Source: Clostridiales bacterium (GTDB taxonomy: Bacteria; Bacillota; Clostridia; Lachnospirales; Lachnospiraceae). Taken from it: a DNA stretch of 38,946 nt. The translations under genes and the position numbers were made by a program. The stretch is taken from assembly GCA_029100885.1 (NCBI GenBank), contig JAQXPY010000135.1:1-38946 (forward strand), given 5' to 3'. Of the stretch, positions 26,750 through 34,596 are shown piece after piece. Numbering within the stretch: position 1 is the first letter of the stretch; each line of letters starts with the position of its first letter. Below the pieces are notes generated by a model. It saw nothing but the letters and a program-made list of their open reading frames with translations. It had not been told where the DNA came from and ran no database searches.

Positions 26750-27820
26750 ATGAAAAAGGTACTTTCACTTGCTACAGCAGCAGCTCTTGCAATGGGTCTT
26801 GTTGCATGCGGCTCATCATCAACAGCCAGCACAACAGCGGCAGCTACACAGGCGGCAGCTGAGACAAAGGCAGAGGCAGAGACACAGGCTCCTGCAGCCG
26901 AGGAGCCAAGCGTGACTCTCAAGCTCAGCTTCTCAACAAACGAGGAGGATCCGAGAGCTAAAGGTGCTCAGCAGTTCAAGGCTGAGGTAGAGGAGAAGAC
27001 AAACGGTGCTGTTACAGTCGAGATCTATCCTTCAGGACAGCTCGGAGGAGATGCAGACCTTATCAACTCCATCGCACTTGATTCCGGTACAGTTGATGTT
27101 ATCATCACAGATGCTTCCAACTTCGCTACATATGAGCCTAAGATGGGTATTTCGGCACTTCCGTTCCTCTTTGAGGATTTTGATAAGGCATGGGAGTTCA
27201 TGGACGGTGAGATCGAGGCCGCTGCAGAAGCAGGACTTATCGAGCAGAACATGAGAGTCCTTGCACATTATGATAACGGATTCCGCTGCGTTACAAACTC
27301 CATCGGACCTATCGAGACAGCAGCAGATATGAAGGGACTTCTTATCAGAACTCCTGAGAACCCGGTAATCATGGCTACTATGACTGCTCTTGGCGCTAAT
27401 CCTCAGCCGCTTGCATTCTCAGAGCTGTATCAGGCACTTCAGCAGAAAACCTATGATGCACAGGAGAACCCTATCCCGGTTATCTACAACAATAACCTCT
27501 ATGAGGTTCAGCAGTATCTGAGCGTTACAAACCATATCTATTCCGGTATGTGCTTCACCATTGCAGAGAGCACCTGGAACAAGCTCAGCGACAGCCAGAA
27601 GGAGATTGTTGATGCAGCTGCAAAGGCATCGGCTGATATGGATCGCGAGCTCAACAAGCAGCAGACCACAGACCTTGTTTCAAAGCTTGAAGAGGCTGGC
27701 ATGAAGATCAACTATCCTGATCTTGCAAGCTTCAAGGAGGCTACAGCTTCTGTTCTTACAGACAATGCAGCTACATACGGTGAGCTTATGGATCAGCTTC
27801 AGGCTTGGCTTGGAAAGTGA
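26750..27820 (+). CDS. dctP: TRAP transporter solute-binding lipoprotein (DctP type)
   Basis: Extracellular binding protein of a TRAP importer, which takes up organic acids with a sodium gradient. The 356 residues begin with a lipoprotein signal (MKKVLSLATAAALAMGLVAC, Cys20) and an Ala/Thr/Glu-rich tether to about residue 48. The mature part has typical DctP features: LKLSFSTNEEDPRAKGAQQF, EIYPSGQLGGDADLINSI, and the carboxylate-binding Arg region MKGLLIRTPENPV, with QENPIPVIYNNNLYEVQ. AAAGGGAG precedes the ATG. A GC-rich hairpin follows the gene, before dctQ. The ligand is unknown; the Arg suggests a carboxylate. Confidence 0.93.
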   Translation: MKKVLSLATAAALAMGLVACGSSSTASTTAAATQAAAETKAEAETQAPAAEEPSVTLKLSFSTNEEDPRAKGAQQFKAEVEEKTNGAVTVEIYPSGQLGGDADLINSIALDSGTVDVIITDASNFATYEPKMGISALPFLFEDFDKAWEFMDGEIEAAAEAGLIEQNMRVLAHYDNGFRCVTNSIGPIETAADMKGLLIRTPENPVIMATMTALGANPQPLAFSELYQALQQKTYDAQENPIPVIYNNNLYEVQQYLSVTNHIYSGMCFTIAESTWNKLSDSQKEIVDAAAKASADMDRELNKQQTTDLVSKLEEAGMKINYPDLASFKEATASVLTDNAATYGELMDQLQAWLGK

Positions 27821-27878
27821 TCACAATTCTGACACGATCGTGAAGATCTTTTGTCAACAGTAAAAATACTGACTTTTT

Positions 27879-27905
27879 AACGGGCGGGGCCTTGCCCCGC
27901 CCGTT
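27879..27905 (+). promoter_or_regulatory. GC-rich hairpin between dctP and dctQ
   Basis: AACGGGCGGGGC (27879-27890) and GCCCCGCCCGTT (27894-27905) form a perfect 12-bp stem with a CTT loop. No U-tract follows. Within an operon, such a structure after a binding-protein gene typically protects the upstream mRNA and lets dctP be made in excess over the membrane subunits. Confidence 0.8.
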
Positions 27906-27965
27906 TCAGGGAAAAGGGTTTTTCAGATTTAATTGTGTATGCAACCCGAAAGGAGAATCACTGAT

Positions 27966-28454
27966 ATGAAAAAGATCCAGTCTGCACTGGATAAGGCGAG
28001 CACTTTCGTAGCTGCTGTATTATGTGCCTTAATGATGTGCATTCTGTTGGCCAACGTTATACTCAGATATATTCCGGGTATAGGCGGCTTTAAATGGTAC
28101 ATGGAAGGCGGACAGTATCTGAATGTATTTTCTATGCTTCTTGCCGGTGCCGGAATCACGGTTCAGAGAACACATCTGCATGTTGAGCTTGTGGATACCC
28201 TTGCGGCAAAGCACCCGGCTGTTCAGAAGATACATCAGATAATAGTATCTATATTTATTATTCTGTTCTATGCCATGATGACCTATTCAGGATATCTGCT
28301 CTGCACTAAGGCCAAGCAGGCGGTATCTACCATGCCTCAGTTTACAATGGGACAGGTCTATACCATATTCCCGATAGCTGGAGCTCTCTGCGTACTTGCA
28401 GCTGTTGTCGACCTTATCATATGTCTGACGGATAAAAAGGAGGACGAAAAATGA
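27966..28454 (+). CDS. dctQ: TRAP transporter small membrane subunit (DctQ type)
   Basis: The 162-residue protein has four hydrophobic segments, the usual DctQ layout, with the conserved region YLNVFSMLLAGAGITVQRTHLHVELV. It pairs with the large subunit DctM. The ATG at 27966 has AAAGGAG ending ten bases upstream; the more distal ATG at 27933 lacks a site. The stop overlaps dctM by 4 bases (ATGA), so the membrane subunits are translated in tandem. Confidence 0.92.
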   Translation: MKKIQSALDKASTFVAAVLCALMMCILLANVILRYIPGIGGFKWYMEGGQYLNVFSMLLAGAGITVQRTHLHVELVDTLAAKHPAVQKIHQIIVSIFIILFYAMMTYSGYLLCTKAKQAVSTMPQFTMGQVYTIFPIAGALCVLAAVVDLIICLTDKKEDEK

Positions 28455-29728
28455 TTGCCTGGTTACTGATCTCATTCTTTGTTCTGCTGTTCCTCGGCGT
28501 TCCTATCGCTATGGCTCTCGGTCTGTCTGCCATCGGTGGAATACTCTTTCTCGGAGGAGGCGCACCGGTAACGATCACCCAGCGTATGTTTGAGGGAATA
28601 AACTCCTGGGCTCTGCTTGCGATCCCGCTTTATACTTTTGCCGGCTATACCATGTCAAAGGGAGGCATCTCCAAAAGACTCATGGATTTCTGTTATTCCA
28701 TAGTCGGACACATTTACGGCGGTCTCGCTCATGTAAATGTTCTTTCCTCTATGATCTTTGCGGGCATCTCGGGCTCAGCAGTAGCAGATACAGCCGGAGT
28801 TTCCGGAATGTTCATGCCTGAAATGATACGCAAGGGTTATTCCAAGAAGTTTACTGTAGCTGTTACGGCTATTTCATCAACTATAGGAATCATTATTCCG
28901 CCTTCCATACCGATGGTGGTCATGGCAGGAATCTGCGGCATTTCCACAGGAAAGCTGTTCCTCGGAGGAATTCTTCCCGGTGTGCTCTGCGGCCTGGCCC
29001 AGATGATAGTGTCATATTTTATTGCCAAGAAGGAGGGAGTTGAAAGAGAAGAGGGACACTTCTCCATTAAACCGGTGCTCCATGGCTTAAAGGAAAGCTG
29101 GCCGGCGCTGCTGATGCCTATCATCATTGTCGGCTCCATAACTCTCGGAATCGTATCACCAACCGAAGCGGGAGTTATCGCTGTGGCATACGGTCTCGTA
29201 GCCGGCGGTCTCATCTACCGTGAGCTGACATGGGCAGATATCAAATTTGCTTTTGCCGACACAGTCAGAGTATCGGGACGAATCTTTATCGTCATCGGTG
29301 CCGCTAAGCTTTATACCGTTATGCTTACGACCGCAGGATTTGACAAGTGGATGGCAAATACCATGCTGGGATTCTCCACAAATCCTACAGTGATACTTAT
29401 TATGATACTTCTTCTTTTCTTCGTCGTAACGATGTTTATGGAGAGTATTGCAACGCTGACACTGTTTATGCCTATCCTGTTCCCTATCGCCATGAGTGTC
29501 GGAATCGACCCGATAGTGCTCTGTGTTCTTATAACGGTGGTTATCGGTGTTGGTCTTGTTACACCACCTGTAGGAATGTGTATTTATGTTGCCTGTGATC
29601 TTATGGATATTACAGTCGGAGAGGTATTCCCTAAGCTGGTACCTTTCCTGTGTGCAACCCTGATATGTATAGGACTTATGATAGCATTTCCTCAGATCAT
29701 TCTTCTTCCTACTTATCTTATGTCATAA
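28451..29728 (+). CDS. dctM: TRAP transporter large permease subunit (DctM type)
   Basis: Large subunit of the TRAP importer, 425 residues with about 12 hydrophobic segments. Family text is evident: FLGVPIAMALGLSAIGGI, MIFAGISGSAVADTAG, IIPPSIPMVVMAGI and PVGMCIYVACDL. It forms the sodium-coupled channel with dctQ and receives substrate from dctP. The complete three-component importer sits at the head of the microcompartment genes, which suggests that its substrate feeds the compartment. Confidence 0.94.
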   Translation: MIAWLLISFFVLLFLGVPIAMALGLSAIGGILFLGGGAPVTITQRMFEGINSWALLAIPLYTFAGYTMSKGGISKRLMDFCYSIVGHIYGGLAHVNVLSSMIFAGISGSAVADTAGVSGMFMPEMIRKGYSKKFTVAVTAISSTIGIIIPPSIPMVVMAGICGISTGKLFLGGILPGVLCGLAQMIVSYFIAKKEGVEREEGHFSIKPVLHGLKESWPALLMPIIIVGSITLGIVSPTEAGVIAVAYGLVAGGLIYRELTWADIKFAFADTVRVSGRIFIVIGAAKLYTVMLTTAGFDKWMANTMLGFSTNPTVILIMILLLFFVVTMFMESIATLTLFMPILFPIAMSVGIDPIVLCVLITVVIGVGLVTPPVGMCIYVACDLMDITVGEVFPKLVPFLCATLICIGLMIAFPQIILLPTYLMS

Positions 29729-29734
29729 TTCTGC

Positions 29735-29740
29735 TATAAT
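29735..29740 (+). promoter_or_regulatory. Possible -10 element before the GntR gene
   Basis: A perfect TATAAT lies seven bases after the dctM stop, with only a poor -35 (CTTATC at 29712-29717). It could give the regulator a weak promoter of its own; it may also be chance. Confidence 0.3.
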
Positions 29741-29760
29741 GACTGAGGAGGAGAATGATT

Positions 29761-30462
29761 ATGCAGTGTTTAACGGATGATAATGTAAACTCCGTTGTGG
29801 ATCGTGTCATGAACGGAATAATCAATGATATTATTACCGATAAATATCGACCCGGTGATAAGCTGCCCACGGAGACCGAGCTGAGTCAGCGCTATGACGC
29901 AGGTCGGAATTCAGTCAGGGAAGCGGTCAAAATACTTCAGGCCTACGGAGTGCTTTACATCAAGCGTGCAGACGGGACATATGTAAGCGAAAACTACAAC
30001 CAGAGAATGCTTGATCCGATGCTGTATAGTATTATTCTCCGGAAGAACAGCCGTGATGATTTTGTCGGACTGAGGTCTATGATAGATATCGGAGTTCTGA
30101 GCGTAGTCGTTCAGAGAAGGGATGTGACTGAATATCTTCCCGGAATATATCTGACCTTCGGCGAGCTTTCCGCGGAGCTTCACTGTGAGAATGCGGATCT
30201 TGAAAGAGTCGTGGAGTTGGATAACCGTTTTCATCAGAAGATAGCCGAGGCATCGCGGAACCCGATGATCTGTACTATGGCAGAGTATATCAACAGGATT
30301 ACCATACCGAGCAGACTTGAAACGACAAGGAAAGCTTTAAGCGATAAAAATAATATCGATAACTTTATTGAGCTTCATCGTGAGATCCTTAATGTTATCG
30401 AGAGCAGAAAAACAGAGGATATAGTGAGAGTCGTGAATGAACACTATATCTACTGGAAATGA
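29761..30462 (+). CDS. GntR-family regulator, FCD (FadR) type
   Basis: Predicted transcription factor of 233 residues. The N-terminal winged helix reads IITDKYRPGDKLPTETELSQRYDAGRNSVREAVKILQAYGVL. The C-terminal all-helical FCD domain keeps the likely metal or ligand residues (DNRFHQKIAEAS, HREIL, NEHY). FCD regulators usually bind small carboxylates or sugar acids, matching the TRAP importer. It is likely the local regulator of this operon. I prefer ATG 29761, ten bases after GAGGAG; ATG 29755 is too close to it. Its stop lies 20 bases before the BKACE start. Confidence 0.9.
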   Translation: MQCLTDDNVNSVVDRVMNGIINDIITDKYRPGDKLPTETELSQRYDAGRNSVREAVKILQAYGVLYIKRADGTYVSENYNQRMLDPMLYSIILRKNSRDDFVGLRSMIDIGVLSVVVQRRDVTEYLPGIYLTFGELSAELHCENADLERVVELDNRFHQKIAEASRNPMICTMAEYINRITIPSRLETTRKALSDKNNIDNFIELHREILNVIESRKTEDIVRVVNEHYIYWK

Positions 30463-30482
30463 TTGAACACGGAGTTATTACA

Positions 30483-31328
30483 ATGAGAAAGATTCTGATT
30501 TCGGTTGCCCCTGTTGGGGCATCCGACAAATTGATTAATCCGAGGGCGATCGCCAGAGACGTGTATGACTCATATAAAAACGGAGCGTGCATGGTTCATC
30601 TGCATTGCAGGGATCTCAACGGAAGACTTACTCCGGATATCAGCCTTTTGGAAGAGACGATAATGTATATCCGGGAATTATGCGAGGATATCATTATAGA
30701 GATCTCCACCGGAGGCGTATCAAATCTGACCATAGAGGAACGCTGCCAGACCTGCTACCCGGAATGGGTAGAAACGAACAGTCTGAATGTCGGCTCGGTC
30801 AATCTCGGCACAGCTGTTTACCAGAATCCGATAAAGGATGTGGAGTACTGTGTCGGAAAGATCCTCGAAAATAACAAGACACCGGATATTGAGGTCTTCG
30901 AGCTCGGAATGATAAATACAGTCAGAGAGCTGGATGAAAAGTTTCATTTCAAGCGCCCTATGCTCTTTGCTCTCGTATTCGGACACGGCGGAGAAATGCC
31001 GGCTACCGTACCTGCTTTGGATCATATGATAGGAGCTCTTTACGAGAATTTTCCTGAAAAGAGCGATGTTATCTGGGGCTATACACAGGCTCACAGAGAA
31101 GACTGGGAAATGATCAAGGTGGCTCTCGACAAAGGAGCATCCGCTGTCAGAGTGGGATTTGAGGATTCGGATATGATAGCTCCGGGAGTACATTGCGATA
31201 CAAACTCGGCCATAATAGCGGATCTTGCAGACGTTATCAAGTCCAAGGGCATGATGCCTATGACACCTGCGGAGGCAAGACAGATGCTGGGTATACCTCC
31301 GCTTAAAAAGGAGAGGATGAAATGGTAA
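30483..31328 (+). CDS. Beta-keto acid cleavage enzyme (BKACE, DUF849)
   Basis: BKACE proteins use zinc to condense a beta-keto acid with acetyl-CoA, releasing acetoacetate and a new CoA ester. Here, 281 residues form the TIM-barrel with zinc ligands H39 and H41 (MVHLHCRD) and the later Glu in VRVGFEDSD (E227). Other family text is ISTGG and EARQMLGIP. ATG 30483 has GGAG eight bases upstream. There is no visible encapsulation peptide, so it may act in the cytosol. Substrate specificity varies widely among BKACE enzymes and cannot be read here. The stop overlaps the aldolase start. Confidence 0.9.
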   Translation: MRKILISVAPVGASDKLINPRAIARDVYDSYKNGACMVHLHCRDLNGRLTPDISLLEETIMYIRELCEDIIIEISTGGVSNLTIEERCQTCYPEWVETNSLNVGSVNLGTAVYQNPIKDVEYCVGKILENNKTPDIEVFELGMINTVRELDEKFHFKRPMLFALVFGHGGEMPATVPALDHMIGALYENFPEKSDVIWGYTQAHREDWEMIKVALDKGASAVRVGFEDSDMIAPGVHCDTNSAIIADLADVIKSKGMMPMTPAEARQMLGIPPLKKERMKW

Positions 31329-32341
31329 TACAGGGAGTATCTTATCCTTCTGATTTTGAGGCAAAAAAATCTATCATAGCAGCAGCTGCAGTTCTTTCCG
31401 GAAAGGGAAGCATGCCTGCGGGAGACGGAAGCCTGAGCGTCAGAGTGGGGCCAAATGCCGTATGGATAACAGTAGACGGAGCCGATAAGACCGCACTTAC
31501 ACAGGATATGATGGTCAGAGTTGACCTTGCGGGAAGACAGTCCGCAACAAATAAGCCAAAGCCTTTGGGCTGTGACCTTGAGTCTCATCTCAGACTTTAT
31601 CGTGAAAATAATAATATCAGATCCGTTATCCATGCTTATCCGGTCAGAGCAGTTGTGTTCGGTGCGGAAAACAGGGAGCTGTCACCGGCCTCCCTCACGC
31701 CTGCCGTTCGCAGACTGGGAAGGCTTCAGCTGATCACGGCTTCGGATCCTCAGAAGGCTGCTGAGAATATCGCATTATGCGCCAAGTCTGATCACGGAGT
31801 CCTTATAAAAAATGAGGGCTGTATGATGTGGGGCGGGTCTGTGACCGAGGTACTCAGCTATTTTGAGACACTTGATTATTACTGCAGGGCGCTCAGATAT
31901 CTTGATCGAACCGTACACGCCGAAAGCAAACCTACAGAAACGATCAGCTGCTCAGGTGACTGCCAAGATTGCTCCCGGAAGTCGGTCTGTGACAGCTGCA
32001 ACGGAGAATGCCGTCCATCTGGTGTTTCCTATCCTTCAGCTCTTCCAAAGGGAATGACGGGAATAATCAGACCAGGTGCGCCGCTTCCTTGTATTCCGAA
32101 GGAAAAAAACAACAGCTGCGATGATGCTGTCTCTGCCTCGAGCCTGCCTGAGGCAGCCTCTGAGCAGCCTGAGAATACAGCTGTAATTACTGCTGTGCCG
32201 GTTAGCGGCAATGAAAAAGAAGTGGCTGCTGCCGTTTCCGACAGCAGCGGCAGACATCCTTCGATCTCTGCTTCCGCCGTTGTAAACGCGCCGAAAGCAG
32301 CTGTGATCAGTGAGGTCGTCAGGAGGACTATCTCTTTATAA
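31322..32341 (+). CDS. Class II aldolase/adducin-family enzyme with Cys-rich tail and encapsulation helix
   Basis: The first 200 residues match the L-fuculose-phosphate-aldolase fold: GDGSLSVR (GNLS-like), catalytic Glu87 in LESHL, and SDHG with H158. The canonical HxH zinc pair is instead H104-A-Y106, so one ligand is Tyr. A Cys cluster follows (C210, C214, C217, C223, C226, C230), then a Pro/Ala/Ser-rich linker and a C-terminal amphipathic helix (AAVISEVVRRTISL) resembling BMC encapsulation peptides. Family enzymes cleave aldols to an aldehyde or decarboxylate beta-keto acids. No sugar kinase is nearby, so the substrate may be unphosphorylated. It is the likely aldehyde source for the compartment. 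Confidence 0.85.
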   Translation: MVIQGVSYPSDFEAKKSIIAAAAVLSGKGSMPAGDGSLSVRVGPNAVWITVDGADKTALTQDMMVRVDLAGRQSATNKPKPLGCDLESHLRLYRENNNIRSVIHAYPVRAVVFGAENRELSPASLTPAVRRLGRLQLITASDPQKAAENIALCAKSDHGVLIKNEGCMMWGGSVTEVLSYFETLDYYCRALRYLDRTVHAESKPTETISCSGDCQDCSRKSVCDSCNGECRPSGVSYPSALPKGMTGIIRPGAPLPCIPKEKNNSCDDAVSASSLPEAASEQPENTAVITAVPVSGNEKEVAAAVSDSSGRHPSISASAVVNAPKAAVISEVVRRTISL

Positions 32342-32367
32342 AAATGTTACGAAAGGAAGAATAAAAT

Positions 32368-33849
32368 ATGGATATCAGTTCGCAGGAAATAGAATCCATT
32401 GTTCGTAAGGTTCTGTCCGGAATCGAGCAGAACGGCAGAGTAGAAGCAGTATCGGCTCAGCCTGCTGCGAGACAGACAGTATCATATTCTTCGGCTGCTC
32501 CTGCTGTCAGCAAAGACGGAGATTACGGAGTATTCGATAAAATCGAGGATGCGATAGAGGCTGCAAATAAAGCCCAGAAGGAGTGGAACACCAGTTTCAG
32601 GGTGGAGGACAGAAAGCGTATCGTAGATGCCATCAGAAGAGCTTCAAGACACCACATAGAGGAGTGGTGCACCAGAATAGTAGAAGAGACTGGCATGGGA
32701 CGCTATGAGGACAAGGTGGAGAAGCATCTCGCTGTCATAAACAAAACTCCGGGTCCGGAGTGCCTCAATACCTTTGCGCTTACCGGAGACGACGGTCTTA
32801 TGCTGGAGGAGTTCGGACCTTTCGGTGTGATCGGAGCCATTACTCCTACCACAAACCCGACCGAGACGATCATCAATAATACGATAAGTATGATCTCAGG
32901 CGGCAATTCGGTAGTGTTCAATGTACATCCAAGAGCGAAAAAGGTCTGTGCCGACTGCCTTCAGGTATTGAATAAGGCTATCCAGGATGCAGGCGGACCG
33001 GCAAATCTCATCACCATGACAAAGGAGCCTACTATGGAAAATGTGGACAAGATGTCCGCAAGTCCTTATATAAGGATGATGGTAGGAACCGGAGGAATGG
33101 GCATGGTTAATGCACTGCTCAGAAGCGGCAAGAAGTGTATAGGAGCCGGGGAAGGAAATCCTCCTGTTATCGTTGATGAAACGGCGGATGTAGCACATGC
33201 GGCGCGCATGATCTACCAGGGAGCTTCCTTTGACAACAATATAGTATGCTTTGCCGAAAAGGAGATATTTGCTGTTGACAGCATTTACGACGGTCTTCTT
33301 CATGAGTTAAAGAAGAACGGCGCCTTTGTGGTAAACCGTACTCAGGCGGAACAGCTTACGCGTCTGTGCATAAAGAAAAAGGCAAAAGGTGACGGCTATG
33401 AGCCTAATAAGGATTGGGTAGGAAAGAACGCCTCCGAAATACTCAGGCAGATCCACGTAAATGCTCCGGATACATGCAGACTTGCCATACTAGAGACCGA
33501 TGCAGAGCATCCTTTTGTAATGTGCGAGCAGCTTATGCCTGTAATCCCGATAGTAAGGGTGAAGGATTTTGAAGAAGCCGTAAGATGTGCTGTAAAGGCG
33601 GAAAGAGGCAACAGACACACTGCCTCAATGTTCTCTACAAATGTGAATCATATGACAGCTTTTGCCAAGGCTATTGAGACGACTATATTTGTGAAGAACA
33701 GTGCCACCAAGGCCGGTCTCGGTATAGGCGGTGAGGGTCACTGCACTATGACTATTGCCGGTCCTACAGGCGAAGGAATCACAAATGCAAGAAGCTTCTG
33801 CAGAAGAAGACGCTGCGTGCTGGCAGAGGGCGGACTCAGAATCGTCTGA
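32368..33849 (+). CDS. CoA-acylating aldehyde dehydrogenase, microcompartment cargo
   Basis: Oxidises an aldehyde to acyl-CoA with NAD+ (PduP/EutE type). The 493 residues start with an amphipathic helix MDISSQEIESIVRKVLSGI, typical of an encapsulation peptide, and a flexible linker to about residue 50. The catalytic Cys is C294 in DNNIVCFAEKE, and the cofactor-region text GPFGVIGAITPTTNPTETIINN is clear. It sits between the aldolase and the shell protein. The gene is preceded by GAAAGGAAG. It is the central step of the inferred pathway; the aldehyde is unknown. Confidence 0.94.
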   Translation: MDISSQEIESIVRKVLSGIEQNGRVEAVSAQPAARQTVSYSSAAPAVSKDGDYGVFDKIEDAIEAANKAQKEWNTSFRVEDRKRIVDAIRRASRHHIEEWCTRIVEETGMGRYEDKVEKHLAVINKTPGPECLNTFALTGDDGLMLEEFGPFGVIGAITPTTNPTETIINNTISMISGGNSVVFNVHPRAKKVCADCLQVLNKAIQDAGGPANLITMTKEPTMENVDKMSASPYIRMMVGTGGMGMVNALLRSGKKCIGAGEGNPPVIVDETADVAHAARMIYQGASFDNNIVCFAEKEIFAVDSIYDGLLHELKKNGAFVVNRTQAEQLTRLCIKKKAKGDGYEPNKDWVGKNASEILRQIHVNAPDTCRLAILETDAEHPFVMCEQLMPVIPIVRVKDFEEAVRCAVKAERGNRHTASMFSTNVNHMTAFAKAIETTIFVKNSATKAGLGIGGEGHCTMTIAGPTGEGITNARSFCRRRRCVLAEGGLRIV

Positions 33850-33854
33850 TATTA

Positions 33855-33881
33855 ATGTACAGTCGGATATAAAATGTACAT
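33855..33881 (+). promoter_or_regulatory. Overlapping inverted repeats before the shell gene
   Basis: ATGTACA (33855-33861) pairs with TGTACAT (33875-33881). An overlapping pair, CGGAT (33863-33867) with ATCCG (33879-33883), cannot form together with it. The 122-base gap before the shell gene is the longest in the distal operon and has no clear U-tract or promoter. It may set shell expression by RNA structure or processing. Confidence 0.4.
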
Positions 33882-33977
33882 CCGCTGCCATAAACGCAAG
33901 GATGCCGATATGAATGAAATATTCTGAAGAATAATTATAAATCTAATTTCTACTGCAAATCAATCAGGAGGATGATC

Positions 33978-34565
33978 ATGAAAGCATTAGGTTTTATTGA
34001 AACAAAGGGTCTTGTAGGCAATGTTGAGGCAACAGATGCTATGCTTAAGGCAGCTGACGTTGAATTTATCGGTTCCAACACCATCGGTGCAGGACTTACA
34101 ACAGTAATAGTAACAGGTGAGGTAGGTGCAGTAAAATCCGCAGTTGAGGCCGGCGAGGCAGCTGCATCAAGAGTAGGTGAGTTATTCTGCTCAAACGTTA
34201 TTGCACGTCCACACAACGATATTGAAAAGATCCTTCCGCCGAAGGGTCCGGCTGTAGGCAGATCCGGGGCTCCGGCCGGCGAGCAGGTTCCTGTTATTTC
34301 CGCTCTCGGCATGATCGAGACAAACGGTCTTACAGCTAATATCGAGGCAGCCGACGCAATGCTCAAGGCAGCTGATGTGACACTGGTAGGTCAGGAGAGG
34401 ATCGGAGCAGGTCTTGTAACTGTATTTGTACAGGGCGATGTAGGAGCTGTCAAGGCAGCCGTTGAGGCAGGAAGCAATGCTGCATCACGTATCGGCGAGA
34501 TCGTCAGCGTACATGTTATTCCTCGTCCTCATACAAGTGTCGGTGAGGTAATGCCTGAGCTTTGA
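33978..34565 (+). CDS. Microcompartment shell protein: two fused BMC-H-like domains
   Basis: The protein has 195 residues. Residues 1-90 and 105-195 each form a full, non-permuted PduA/EutM-like BMC domain ([10 protein letters not shown].../[10 protein letters not shown]...), about 60% identical to each other by eye, joined by a short Gly/Pro/Ala linker. Three copies would make a pseudohexamer tile. The pore loops are TIGAG and RIGAG, where PduA has KIGSG, so pore residues alternate. ATG 33978 has AGGAGG six bases upstream. It is the only hexagonal shell gene seen; the pentamer is 35272-35529. Confidence 0.92.
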   Translation: MKALGFIETKGLVGNVEATDAMLKAADVEFIGSNTIGAGLTTVIVTGEVGAVKSAVEAGEAAASRVGELFCSNVIARPHNDIEKILPPKGPAVGRSGAPAGEQVPVISALGMIETNGLTANIEAADAMLKAADVTLVGQERIGAGLVTVFVQGDVGAVKAAVEAGSNAASRIGEIVSVHVIPRPHTSVGEVMPEL

Positions 34566-34596
34566 TCCGCAGCATTCGGAAATGAGGTAGTAAAAA

